A stretch of DNA of 64,000 nucleotides from NCBI RefSeq assembly GCF_014041995.1, contig NZ_CP059492.1, positions 2,542,001 through 2,606,000 on the forward strand. The letters are read 5' to 3'. Below are positions 7,732-16,214 of the stretch, piece by piece. This DNA comes from Changpingibacter yushuensis (GTDB lineage: Bacteria > Actinomycetota > Actinomycetes > Actinomycetales > Actinomycetaceae). The notes beneath the pieces are model-generated. The model worked only from the letters and a program-made list of their open reading frames with translations. It did no database searches and had not been told where the DNA came from. Position 1 is the first letter of the stretch. Every line of letters starts with the position of its first letter. A program made the position numbers and the translations under genes.

Positions 7732-9066
7732 TCAGCGAACCAACGCTGGCTTCTTGTTGTCGAACTTCCACCCTGGGATGAGGAACTGCATGCCGATTGA
7801 ATCGTCACGGGCACCCGATCCTTCAACCTTCTCCTTGTACAGCGCATTCGCCGCGAGAATCTGGTCCATATCAGGCTCAATACCCAAGCCAGGCTTGTTG
7901 GGAATGGTGACCTTGCCGTCCACGATCTTCAATGGTTCCTTGGTCAGGCGCTCTGCACCTTCCTGCCAGATCCAGTGAGTATCCAACGCGTTGTACTCGC
8001 CAGGTGCCGCTGCGCCACAATGTGCAATCATTGCCAGCGAGATATCGAAGTGATTGTTGGAGTGGCAGCCCCATGTCATGCCCATGTCATGGCAGAGCTG
8101 GGCCACGCGCACGGACCCCTGCATAGTCCAGAAGTGAGGGTCAGCCAGCGGGATGCTCACGGACTGCAGAGCGATCGAATGAGTCATCTGACGCCAATCG
8201 GTATCAACCATGTTGGTTGCGGTTGGGAGATTGGTGGCTCGGCGGAACTCAGCGAGGATCTCGCGCCCGGAGAAGCCTTCTTCTGCGCCACAGGGATCTT
8301 CAGCGTAGGTGAGGATACCTTGCTTATCCTTGCACAGCTCAATAGCTTCCTTGAGGGACCATGCCCCGTTGGGATCGAGTGTGATGCGGGCGTCAGGGAA
8401 TCGCTCCTTAAGCGCCACGATGGCCTTCATCTCTTCCTTGCCCTCGAGCACGCCACCCTTGAGCTTGAAGTCCTTGAAGCCGTAGAGGTCATGGGTTGCC
8501 TCGGCCATACGAACGATGGCTTCGGGTGTGAGAGCTTCTTCGTGACGGATGCGGTACCACTCGGTATCCGAATCCTGTTCGCGCAGGTACTCCAGGTCCG
8601 TCTTGTCGGGATCGCCCACGTAGAACAGGTAGCCGAGCACACGAACTTCGGTTCGTTGCTGCCCGTCACCGAGCAGAGCCGCAACGGGCACACCAAGATG
8701 CTTGCCGAGCAGATCCAAGAGCGCTGCTTCCAAGCAAGTCACAGCGTGAACGGTTGTGCGCAGATCGAAGGTCTGGAGGCCGCGGCCACCGGAATCACGA
8801 TCAGAGAACTTCTCGCCCACTTCGGCCAAGATGTTCTTGTATTCGCCGATGTGGCGTCCAATTACCAGTTCCTTGGCGTCTTCCAGAGTTTGGGTAATCT
8901 TCTCGCCGCCGGGAACTTCGCCGATGCCGATGTTTCCTTCTGAATCCTCCATGACAACGATGTTGCGAGTGAAGTAGGGGCCGTGGGCTCCAGAGAGGTT
9001 CAGCTCCATGCAGTCGCGTCCAGCGACTGGGTAGACATCAATCCTTGCGACAGTTGGGGTGGACAT
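7732..9066 (-). CDS. gudD: Glucarate dehydratase
   Basis: Converts D-glucarate (and L-idarate) to 5-keto-4-deoxy-D-glucarate. The 444 residues match GudD length and sequence: GYFLYVGDP-like [11 protein letters not shown], the catalytic KxK in DFKLKGG near residue 205, metal ligands beginning [17 protein letters not shown], and the His base in [10 protein letters not shown]. It is a second enolase-superfamily dehydratase producing the same intermediate as the 4.3-kb enzyme. The SD AAAGGACG precedes ATG. Two 21-bp direct repeats stand immediately upstream, and a strong hairpin separates it from the reductase gene, so it may be separately regulated within the cluster. Confidence 0.96.
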   Translation of the reverse strand: MSTPTVARIDVYPVAGRDCMELNLSGAHGPYFTRNIVVMEDSEGNIGIGEVPGGEKITQTLEDAKELVIGRHIGEYKNILAEVGEKFSDRDSGGRGLQTFDLRTTVHAVTCLEAALLDLLGKHLGVPVAALLGDGQQRTEVRVLGYLFYVGDPDKTDLEYLREQDSDTEWYRIRHEEALTPEAIVRMAEATHDLYGFKDFKLKGGVLEGKEEMKAIVALKERFPDARITLDPNGAWSLKEAIELCKDKQGILTYAEDPCGAEEGFSGREILAEFRRATNLPTATNMVDTDWRQMTHSIALQSVSIPLADPHFWTMQGSVRVAQLCHDMGMTWGCHSNNHFDISLAMIAHCGAAAPGEYNALDTHWIWQEGAERLTKEPLKIVDGKVTIPNKPGLGIEPDMDQILAANALYKEKVEGSGARDDSIGMQFLIPGWKFDNKKPALVR

Positions 9067-9082
9067 CTTCGTCCTTTCTATT

Positions 9083-9124
9083 TGGGACGTTTGTGTAGCT
9101 TGCTGGGATGTTTGGGTAGCTTGT
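9083..9124 (-). promoter_or_regulatory. Two 21-bp tandem direct repeats upstream of gudD
   Basis: Units 9083-9103 and 9104-9124 differ at 3 of 21 positions; the shared core on the plus strand is GGGA-GTTTG-GTAGCTTG. The 21-bp phase is two helical turns, as expected for tandem operator sites for the IclR or GntR regulator. Alternatively it is just a local duplication. Confidence 0.45.
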
Positions 9125-9180
9125 GCGATGAATAGCTCGAAAACGGAGATTCGTTTCGACGACGACGTCGGGCCTCAATG

Positions 9181-9221
9181 GTTGGGCGCAATGGTCGGTA
9201 TCACGGGCCATTGCGCCCAAC
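9181..9221 (-). terminator. 14-bp hairpin between garR and gudD
   Basis: Arms 9181-9194 and 9208-9221 (GTTGGGCGCAATGG and its exact complement) with a 13-nt loop, downstream of the reductase stop. It would terminate or attenuate transcription before gudD. Confidence 0.65.
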
Positions 9222-9264
9222 TCATGGAGGAGGTTCCACTCGGACGCGCCGGGCGGAGCCGAAC

Positions 9265-10170
9265 TCAGGCTTCGGTGCTCGGTTCGCCTGGCTGAAGCTC
9301 AATGTTGGCGAGCTTCTCGTAAACCTTCACGAGCGAGGAGTGATCATCAGCGGCGCATCCATCACCGTTCAAAACGCTCATCATTTCGCGAACGAGTGAG
9401 GTCAGCGGAAGTGGGGCATCCACGCCATGACCGGTATCTAGGACGTTACCCAGATCCTTGATGTGAAGGTTGATGCGGAAGCCCGGCTTGAAGTTGCGAG
9501 CGAGCATCATGGGAACCTTGGCATCCATAACTGTCGATCCGGCAAGGCCGCCGCGAATCGCCTTGTAGACTGCCTCCGGGTCAACGCCAGCCTTCTGTGC
9601 CAAGGTGAAGGCCTCAGCGCAGGCGGCAATGTTGATTGCCACGATGGACTGGTTGGCAAGCTTGGCGATGTTGCCAGCGCCGATGCTGCCCACGTACGTG
9701 ACGTCGCCAGCCATGACGTTCAGGATAGGGGCGACCTTGTCGAAAACGTCCTTATCGCCACCGACCATGACGGACATGGTGCCATCGATTGCCTTCGGCT
9801 CTCCGCCAGAAACCGGTGCATCCAGCATGGGAAGGCCCTTTTCGGCGAGCGCATCGTGCACTTCACGGGAAACCAACGGAGCGATCGAAGACATGTCCAC
9901 GTAGATCAGGCCCTCGTGAACTCCTTCGATGATGCCGCCTTCACCCAGCGCAACCGTCTTCACGTGCGGGGAGTTGGGGAGCATGGTGATGACAAGTTCA
10001 GCAGCAGCTGCAGCTTCCTTTGCATTCGCAACTGCGGTTGCACCGAGGGAGACGAGCTCCGAGACCGCATCCTTGTTGAAATCGTTGACGTACAGTTCAT
10101 GGCCAGCCTTGACCAAATTCTTGGCCATGGGGCGTCCCATGATTCCGAGTCCGATGAAACCGATCTTCAT
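9265..10170 (-). CDS. garR: 2-hydroxy-3-oxopropionate (tartronate semialdehyde) reductase
   Basis: Reduces tartronate semialdehyde to D-glycerate with NAD(P)H. 301 residues of the beta-hydroxyacid dehydrogenase family: Rossmann MKIGFIGLGIMGRPMAKNL at the N-terminus, substrate loop DAPVSGGEPKA near residue 120, and the catalytic lysine region GAGNIAKLANQ near residue 170. These match GarR/GlxR closely. GGAGA precedes ATG. It lies 81 bp after the GntP permease gene and is probably cotranscribed with it. Together with glycerate kinase it implies that the aldarate route here passes through tartronate semialdehyde. Confidence 0.95.
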   Translation of the reverse strand: MKIGFIGLGIMGRPMAKNLVKAGHELYVNDFNKDAVSELVSLGATAVANAKEAAAAAELVITMLPNSPHVKTVALGEGGIIEGVHEGLIYVDMSSIAPLVSREVHDALAEKGLPMLDAPVSGGEPKAIDGTMSVMVGGDKDVFDKVAPILNVMAGDVTYVGSIGAGNIAKLANQSIVAINIAACAEAFTLAQKAGVDPEAVYKAIRGGLAGSTVMDAKVPMMLARNFKPGFRINLHIKDLGNVLDTGHGVDAPLPLTSLVREMMSVLNGDGCAADDHSSLVKVYEKLANIELQPGEPSTEA

Positions 10171-10251
10171 GTTGTTCTCCTACTTGGGTTGGAAATGACG
10201 TTCACAAAAGCTTGGCTGCGTGCCGCATCAGCGGGGTGGCACATCGTTTTG

Positions 10252-11610
10252 TCACTTGATGACGAGGCTCATAAGCATGACGGCTATGAGGCCGAGGATC
10301 GAAAGAAGCGTTGTGTAGGTGGTGCGGGTCTTGATTGCCTCCGTCACCGAAAGGTTGAAGTACTCCTTGAACATCCAGAAGCCCGGATCGTTCACATGAG
10401 AGAAGGCGATGGAACCAGTAGTGGTTGCAAGCACCATGAGCTCAGGAGAGACTCCTGCCGACGCGACCAGTGGAGCTGCAATACCGGCGGCGGTCGCCAC
10501 GGCCACCGTTGCCGAGCCTAGAGCGATGCGCAGGATCGCGGCGATGAGCCAGGCGAGGATAAGTGGCGAGATTGCCCATGTACCAGTGAGTTCGGCGATG
10601 TAATCGCCAATGCCTGCGGCGGTGAGCACCGATTTGAATGCTCCACCCGCAGCGATGACAAGGAGGATCATAGCCATGGCCTTGCCTGCTTCAGCGGCCG
10701 ACTTTGCAACAGCGCTCATCGGGCGGCCCATGTGTGGACCGAACACGTACATGGCAAGCAGCAGAGCCATGAGCAGCGCAATTGCTGGTGAACCGAGGAA
10801 GTTTATGGTGTCGCCCAAAGCAGAATCGGAATCATTCACCATGTCGAAGATCGCCGCACCCGCGATAAACACCACGGGGAAGAGCGCGACGGTCAGGGAC
10901 ACCCCCATTGACGGAAGCTTATCGTCTGGGATTTCGTCTTCGGAGATGAGGCCCGCAGGGATCTCCGGGTTCATCTTCTTGACGAAGGCTAGGCGGGGCC
11001 ACACCATAGCAACAAACGTGCCCACGGGAATTGCCATGATGAGTCCGTATGCCAACGTCATGCCAACAGAGGCCTCGTACATACCTGCAACAGCCGTTGG
11101 GCCAGGGTGTGGCGGCAAGAAGGAGTGCATCGTGGAAAGCGTGATGGACATCGGCAGGCCAACCCATAGCAAGTTGGACTTTGTGGCCCTCGCGAGCGTA
11201 AACGCGACCGGCACGATAATGACGAAAGCAACTTCGTAGAACATGGTCACGCCGATGAGCATGGATGTGATGACCATCGCCCATTGCACACCGTTCTCAC
11301 CGAAGACATCCACGATCCGCAAAGCGATCCGCCGGGCGGCGCCGGCGTCGCCCATAACGCGGCCGATCATCGCGCCTAGTCCAACAACAACTAGGGTTGA
11401 GGACATCTGGCCGCCGATGCCATCCTCGAGGATGTCTGCGATATCAGCAATGGTGGCAGGTTCGTCGCCAACAGTAAGCTGGCCGGTTACTGCAGCCCAG
11501 ATGCCGACCAAGGTTGCAACGAGTAGAAGCGAAATGAAGCCGTTGAGCTTCAGCTTGGTCATAAGGAAAATGAGTAGCGCTACAGCGAGTGCCACAACTA
11601 CGAGAGGCAT
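10252..11610 (-). CDS. GntP-family sugar-acid permease
   Basis: 452-residue integral membrane protein with about 12-14 hydrophobic helices. Family landmarks include FLPPHPGPTA near residue 155, ALGSATVAVATAAG and SHVNDPGFWMFKEYFNLS near the C-terminus. GntP proteins are proton symporters for gluconate and related acids. The setting between a DapA-family lyase gene and garR points to glucarate/galactarate uptake, although E. coli uses MFS carriers (GudP/GarP) for those. AGGAGA lies 6 nt before ATG. Confidence 0.92.
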   Translation of the reverse strand: MPLVVVALAVALLIFLMTKLKLNGFISLLLVATLVGIWAAVTGQLTVGDEPATIADIADILEDGIGGQMSSTLVVVGLGAMIGRVMGDAGAARRIALRIVDVFGENGVQWAMVITSMLIGVTMFYEVAFVIIVPVAFTLARATKSNLLWVGLPMSITLSTMHSFLPPHPGPTAVAGMYEASVGMTLAYGLIMAIPVGTFVAMVWPRLAFVKKMNPEIPAGLISEDEIPDDKLPSMGVSLTVALFPVVFIAGAAIFDMVNDSDSALGDTINFLGSPAIALLMALLLAMYVFGPHMGRPMSAVAKSAAEAGKAMAMILLVIAAGGAFKSVLTAAGIGDYIAELTGTWAISPLILAWLIAAILRIALGSATVAVATAAGIAAPLVASAGVSPELMVLATTTGSIAFSHVNDPGFWMFKEYFNLSVTEAIKTRTTYTTLLSILGLIAVMLMSLVIK

Positions 11611-11699
11611 GGGTATTCTCCTGGATTCTCTTCTTTGAGTATTGTGTGGGAAACCTCGACGCCACTACTAGAGCGACGACTGGCCGGATGTGAGGATGA

Positions 11700-12587
11700 T
11701 CAGAATTGGGTGACTGCTTCAACAGCCTTCCGGAGCGGCTCACGGAACTGAGACGCAAGCTCCTTCGCTGGGGCAAAGCAATACCCTGCTTCCACTCCCG
11801 CATAGCGCAGCCCTTCTTTGAGAACCACGGGGAAAGTTGCCTTATCCAGCAGGTTTCGCAACGGCGAGATCTTCTTCTGAAGTTCGAGGGAACGGGTGTG
11901 GTCACCTGCGACAAAGGAGTTATACAGATCGGATAGAAGGCGCGGGGCGATATTGGCGGTCGAAGCGATTGCACCTGTGGCACCCATGGCGAGCGCTGGG
12001 AAAATGAGCGTGTCACGGCCCATGATCACTGCGAAATCTTCTGGAACCTCGCGCAAATAGTCAGCGGTAAGTGTCATGTTTCCAGCCGAATCCTTAACGC
12101 CAACAATGTTAGGAACCTCAGCAAGCTCAACCACAGTGGAGAGCGCAAGTGGAACCTGAGTACGGCCAGGATTCGAGTAGAGCAGGATGGGCAGGTCCGT
12201 CTCTGAGGCAATCGCCCTGTAGTGGTCAGCCAGCTCAGACTGAGTTGGGGTCATGAAGTAGGGGGTCAGAACGGACAGCGCAGAGACGCCCCCCACCTCG
12301 GCTACCATCTTTGCCGTCTTGATGCAGTCACGAGTAGTGATCTCAGAGGCACCTGCATAGACCGGCACGCGGCCGTTGACATGCTCGACAGTCAACTCAA
12401 CCACGCGGCGCTTCTGGGCATCCGTAAGGCCGTAAATCTCACCGGAGGACCCAAGCACGAACACGCCATGGACCCCATTGTTGATGGTGTAGTCGAGCAC
12501 ATCGCGGAGTCCTTGCTCAAGAAGCTCACCATCTTGGTCTAGAGGTGTAACAAGCGCAGGGATGATGCCTTGAGGTTTGAACGTCAT
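11700..12587 (-). CDS. DapA-family lyase, probable 5-keto-4-deoxyglucarate aldolase or dehydratase
   Basis: 295-residue (beta/alpha)8 class I aldolase. Tyr137 in LLYSNPGRT and Schiff-base Lys165 in GVKDSAGN are present, with GSSGEIYGLT near residue 47. First gene of the aldarate operon and divergent from the IclR regulator. Relatives include KdgD (5-keto-4-deoxyglucarate dehydratase, giving 2-oxoglutarate semialdehyde) and several pyruvate aldolases. No semialdehyde dehydrogenase and no GarL-type (HpcH) aldolase is seen here, while tartronate semialdehyde reductase and glycerate kinase are. I therefore infer that it cleaves 5-keto-4-deoxyglucarate to pyruvate and tartronate semialdehyde. GGAGA precedes ATG. 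Confidence 0.85.
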   Translation of the reverse strand: MTFKPQGIIPALVTPLDQDGELLEQGLRDVLDYTINNGVHGVFVLGSSGEIYGLTDAQKRRVVELTVEHVNGRVPVYAGASEITTRDCIKTAKMVAEVGGVSALSVLTPYFMTPTQSELADHYRAIASETDLPILLYSNPGRTQVPLALSTVVELAEVPNIVGVKDSAGNMTLTADYLREVPEDFAVIMGRDTLIFPALAMGATGAIASTANIAPRLLSDLYNSFVAGDHTRSLELQKKISPLRNLLDKATFPVVLKEGLRYAGVEAGYCFAPAKELASQFREPLRKAVEAVTQF

Positions 12588-12836
12588 TGTTGTTCTCCAA
12601 TTCGGATCAGAACTTCACAAATGGAAATGAACTGCTCTAGTTGGTAGATGTTTATCTACATATGAATACTCTATGTAGTAAATACTAGATTTGTGAGGCT
12701 TTTTGAGGACTTTTGTCCTCAGCCGCTCTGAATGCACTGCTAAACAGGCAAAACTGGCGTCTTTTCGCAAGTTGCTTGTATATAGGCAGATACAGGTAGC
12801 CTTGATGGCATCCATTGACAACTCGGGAGACCACAC
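12588..12836. promoter_or_regulatory. Divergent control region of the aldarate operon and IclR gene
   Basis: An AT-rich 249-bp region with overlapping dyads: GTAGAT-4-ATCTAC (12644-12659), CTACATA-9-TATGTAG (12656-12678) and TGAGGAC-TTTT-GTCCTCA (12704-12721). On the minus strand TTTACT-17-GTAGAT is a plausible promoter overlapping the first two dyads. These are good operator candidates for the divergent IclR protein. Confidence 0.55.
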
Positions 12837-13601
12837 ATGACTGCCACGTCAACTCCAAACGGCGTGCGGACTGTCAAGTCCGCGAGCCGCACCATTGAAC
12901 TCCTTGAGTACCTAGCGTCACGGCAGGCCAACCCCCCGCACCTAGCCGAAGTCTGTACTGCCCTTGGCGCGCCACGTTCCTCCGTCTACGCACTCTTGCG
13001 GACCCTCGTGCAACAAGGTTGGGTTCAATCCGACGGCACCGATGGCTACTCTTTGGGTATCCGGGTACTCATAGCCGGAACGTCGTACATCGACTCAGAT
13101 CCGTACGTGCGAATCGTGCGGCCCATCTTGGTTGATCTGTCCACCACGTTCGGAGAGACGTTCCATATGGGCAGGATCGACGGCGACAAGGTGGTGTACC
13201 TGTTCACGCAAGAATCCCACCGCGAACTGCGCGCCTACTCCCGAGTTGGGCGCCGTATGCCCGCCACCGCCACTGCACTAGGCAAGGTGATTCTGGCGCA
13301 TCGGCCCGAACTGATCCCAGAGACCTTTGAACGGTTAACCGAGTTTTCTATCACCAACCGCGTTGATTTCGACGCCGACGTCGCCACCACCCTTGAGCGC
13401 GGGTACTCCACCGAAGACCAAGAAAACACCCTAGGAGTTCGATGCATTGCGTTCCCACTGCCCTACTCCCAGCCGGTTACTGACGCGATCTCCTGCTCAA
13501 TCCCAAAGGTTCGTTGGACCGAAGCGAATGTCGAACGGATCACCGAAGGAATGCGCGCCGCAGTAATTCGAATTGTTGAGTCAGCACCCGTCTCAGTGTG
13601 A
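12837..13601 (+). CDS. IclR-family transcriptional regulator
   Basis: 254 residues. Residues about 12-75 form the IclR winged helix (KSASRTIELLEYLASRQ, LGAPRSSVYALLRTLVQQGWV), followed by the effector domain with the conserved GKVILAH and TLERGYSTEDQENTLGVRCIAFP. Transcribed away from the aldarate operon across 249 bp of palindromic DNA, the usual geometry for a local, autoregulated sugar-acid regulator. GGGAGA precedes ATG. An 8-bp hairpin (13608-13628) follows the stop. Confidence 0.92.
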   Translation: MTATSTPNGVRTVKSASRTIELLEYLASRQANPPHLAEVCTALGAPRSSVYALLRTLVQQGWVQSDGTDGYSLGIRVLIAGTSYIDSDPYVRIVRPILVDLSTTFGETFHMGRIDGDKVVYLFTQESHRELRAYSRVGRRMPATATALGKVILAHRPELIPETFERLTEFSITNRVDFDADVATTLERGYSTEDQENTLGVRCIAFPLPYSQPVTDAISCSIPKVRWTEANVERITEGMRAAVIRIVESAPVSV

Positions 13602-13607
13602 GTCACC

Positions 13608-13628
13608 GTCAGGGTCGGTAACCCTGAC
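13608..13628 (+). terminator. Hairpin after the IclR gene
   Basis: GTCAGGGT (13608-13615) pairs with ACCCTGAC (13621-13628) across a 5-nt loop, 7 bp after the stop. Confidence 0.6.
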
Positions 13629-13691
13629 ATAAGGCATCAGGTTATGGGTTCCCTCACATAGAATGGCTACAGTCACACAGGAGGAGCAGCC

Positions 13692-14702
13692 ATGGACATC
13701 CCTCAGCCCACCAACACCACGCCACAAAACCACATTGAGTTGACACCTGAGATTGTGGACCGCGCCCGTGGCGCCCTCCTTGCCGCCGCCTGCGGCGACG
13801 CCCTAGGTGTGCCCTACGAGTTCGATTCGCCTACACAAACTCCTGAGATGATCGGCGGAGGCCTTGGCCCCTATGATCCAGGCCAGTGGTCAGACGATAC
13901 GGAGATGTCAACATGCGTCGCCCGCGTAGCCGCTTCAGGTCTAGCCCTAGATCGCCCCGGAGCAATGGACAAGATAGGCGCCGGCTTCTTCGAATGGATT
14001 CGTGACGGCGCACTCGACGTCGGCATCCAGACGCGCGCCGTACTCAACGCCGCTGTCGAAGCCGGAAGAGGCGACATCTCGGATAGGCTCAATGCCGCAG
14101 CAGCACAATACGCGCACACTTCGGGCCGATCCGGCGGAAACGGCGCACTCATGCGCACAGCCCCTGTTGGACTGGCTTTCCTCGGCTCACGCGGGCGCAC
14201 GGCAAAGGCGGCAGTAGATGTTGCGCGCCTGACTCACGTGGACAAGTTTGTGGATGAGTCGTGCGTACTATGGTCCGAAGCGATTCGTCACGCCGTGCTC
14301 ACCGGTGAAATCAACATCCGGGCCGGCTTGGATCTGATCAATGAAGATTCTGTGGATTATTGGACCACTGTTTTGGACGACGCCGAAGCAGGCAAGGCCA
14401 ACTCCCATCAAAACGGTTTCACCGTGCACGCCCTCGCCTGCGCTTGGCAGGCCGTGTGGTCCGTGCGAGATCACTCAGAGGATGCCATCCGGGTGGGCAT
14501 CACCAACGCAGTTCGAATTGGTGGAGACACAGACACAGTGGCCTCCATTGCTGGCGCACTTCTGGGTGCAGCATGGGGTGCATCGAAAGTCCCTGGCGAA
14601 TGGGTCTCTGTAGTACACGGTTGGCCGGGACTCACGGCCACCCAGTACGCCGATATGGGCGAGAAGATCATACGCACCGCAGCGGATAAGGAGATCGGCT
14701 AA
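13692..14702 (+). CDS. ADP-ribosylglycohydrolase family protein
   Basis: 336 residues of the DraG/ARH fold, whose members remove ADP-ribose from proteins or other acceptors using two Mg ions. Metal and ribose motifs are all present: GDALGVPYEF near residue 36, WSDDTEMS near residue 66, GRSGGNGALMRTAP near residue 152, and the C-terminal GGDTDTVASIAGALLGA. A strong GGAGGAG Shine-Dalgarno stands before ATG, and TAGAAT (13659-13664) is a possible -10. No ADP-ribosyltransferase partner is seen nearby, so the substrate is unknown. Confidence 0.92.
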   Translation: MDIPQPTNTTPQNHIELTPEIVDRARGALLAAACGDALGVPYEFDSPTQTPEMIGGGLGPYDPGQWSDDTEMSTCVARVAASGLALDRPGAMDKIGAGFFEWIRDGALDVGIQTRAVLNAAVEAGRGDISDRLNAAAAQYAHTSGRSGGNGALMRTAPVGLAFLGSRGRTAKAAVDVARLTHVDKFVDESCVLWSEAIRHAVLTGEINIRAGLDLINEDSVDYWTTVLDDAEAGKANSHQNGFTVHALACAWQAVWSVRDHSEDAIRVGITNAVRIGGDTDTVASIAGALLGAAWGASKVPGEWVSVVHGWPGLTATQYADMGEKIIRTAADKEIG

Positions 14703-14730
14703 ACGGTATGGCCGGCTGGTTACCTAGATC

Positions 14731-14801
14731 GCTTGGGGGCCTAGGGGTCTGGAGCGCCTGGGTGCCTGGGTGCCCGGAGTGCCTAGGGGCCTAGCACACG
14801 T
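14731..14801. repeat. Degenerate 8-9-bp GCCTGGGT/GCCTAGGGG repeats
   Basis: Short low-complexity tract in the convergent gap: GCCTGGGT occurs twice in tandem (14756-14771), with variants GCCCGGAGT and GCCTAGGGG on either side. The 14703-14869 gap contains nothing else recognisable. Confidence 0.55.
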
Positions 14802-14869
14802 GGTTTCCACAGTCGGATGCTGAAACGTCAGCCTAGTCAGGGCCGCATCAGGTGCACCCCGCTGTGGCC

Positions 14870-15712
14870 CTACTTATTGGATCGTTTCATCATGCGTGAT
14901 CGCGCACCAAGCGTGCGATCGTCGCGCTTCTCCTCTACACCAGCAACGGGTTCACCAGTATCAGCACGTTCTGAACCTACTGAGCTGCCAGCGCCGCGCG
15001 GGAGCGCGTGCTTCTTAGCCAGTTCACGCTGGTGAACGTACTCAGCCAGACTCATCCGCATCTTTCCATACGCATCAGTGAGCGGAAAGTGTGAGTGTTC
15101 GGGAAGGCGCCACCGGAACCGCCGTGCCGCGATACACAGCCCGCCGCCCACCATCGTGGAAGCAAAGGTCGCCAAAGTTGGATAGCCAGCAAACCAAAGG
15201 GAAATCGCTGGAATGGTGCCAACGAGCGATGCGGTGGCATATAAGGTGTTGCCGCCAAACACTGCTGGGATGCGCCCCACTGCGATATCTCGAATCGCAC
15301 CGCCCCCAACAGCCGTAATCACCCCGAGCATCACTGCAGGGATGATTCCCAAGCCGGCCGAAAGCGTCTTGAGCGCTCCCGTTGCTGACCATGCGCCGAT
15401 CACGAAGGCGTCCGCAACGATGAAGAACCTGCTCCACCACTTTCCCGACAAGCGCAAGTTGAAGGAAATGAGCGCACCCACAAGGGCAAAAACGAGGTAA
15501 TACGGGTCCGTCAACGCGACGGGGGTTCCCTGCTGAAGCAGAACGTCGCGGAGCATACCGCCACCGAGCGCTGCGATCACAGACAGCGCAAAGAATCCGA
15601 TGATGTCAAAGTGCTTTTCGCGGGCCACCATCCCGCCGACGATCCCCGATACGAGCACACCTCCGACGTCGAAAATTCGGAGGACCGAAGGAAAAATCTC
15701 TGCGGCATCCAC
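14870..15712 (-). CDS. TRIC-type cation channel family protein (UPF0126)
   Basis: 280-residue membrane protein with seven predicted helices made of two repeated UPF0126 halves. Each half has the hallmark glycine-rich motif: GGGMLRD near residue 51 and GGGAIRD near residue 136. Bacterial members resemble trimeric intracellular cation channels and are thought to conduct K+ or other monovalent ions. A basic, polar C-terminal tail of about 70 residues is cytoplasmic and not conserved. It is a single gene, convergent with the ADP-ribosylglycohydrolase gene. Confidence 0.88.
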   Translation of the reverse strand: MDAAEIFPSVLRIFDVGGVLVSGIVGGMVAREKHFDIIGFFALSVIAALGGGMLRDVLLQQGTPVALTDPYYLVFALVGALISFNLRLSGKWWSRFFIVADAFVIGAWSATGALKTLSAGLGIIPAVMLGVITAVGGGAIRDIAVGRIPAVFGGNTLYATASLVGTIPAISLWFAGYPTLATFASTMVGGGLCIAARRFRWRLPEHSHFPLTDAYGKMRMSLAEYVHQRELAKKHALPRGAGSSVGSERADTGEPVAGVEEKRDDRTLGARSRMMKRSNK

Positions 15713-15782
15713 GGCTCAAATTCTACGAGCACGGACCCATCACCTAACAAATGCGAGCCGGAGTTATTAGGTGTGAAATCGA

Positions 15783-16037
15783 TCAGAAATCGACTGCAGT
15801 CACCGAGACATCGTCATCGTGGTGCCGGGCAGATTTCACAGCATCGGAAACCTTTGACTTGGCTTCGGTAAAGGCTGTTCCCGCAGCATCGTGCGCCTTT
15901 TCTGACGCCTGCTGAACGGGTCCCGATTTCCACAGCTTCTTGGAGATGCCAACGATCTGTTCATAACGTTGCCGGCCCGCCTTAGCTCCTAGGACGTACC
16001 CTACAAATCCTCCAACGATGAGTGACTTAAAGCTCAC
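15783..16037 (-). CDS. Small YtxH-like membrane-associated protein
   Basis: 84 residues. One N-terminal hydrophobic segment, IVGGFVGYVLGAKAGRQRYE, is followed by an Ala/Lys-rich amphipathic helix and an acidic tail. The GYVLGAKAGRxRYE start is widespread in actinobacterial proteins of unknown, possibly envelope-stress, function. The upstream GAGG motif supports the ATG. Confidence 0.82.
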   Translation of the reverse strand: MSFKSLIVGGFVGYVLGAKAGRQRYEQIVGISKKLWKSGPVQQASEKAHDAAGTAFTEAKSKVSDAVKSARHHDDDVSVTAVDF

Positions 16038-16214
16038 GATTGCCTCCTCTTGGCAGGGTTGAACACGAACCGATTACCCTCGTTCAACGGTAACGCATTA
16101 GGTATCGCGCCGGGTAGTGTTCACAACCCTCTCAGCTTTCTTGGCCATACTCGACGTGACGGCCTTCACAGTACGGCATAGACTGGATGTGATCTGATCA
16201 CTTGGAGGGGCGCC

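Noticed and set aside
7975-8943. 322-codon plus-strand ORF opposite gudD
   Set aside because: Mirror of the glucarate dehydratase frame; no start signal and no recognisable domain.
9463-10521. 352-codon plus-strand ORF opposite garR and gntP
   Set aside because: Antisense shadow: low-complexity His/Asp-rich translation without family features, while the opposite strand encodes a clear reductase.
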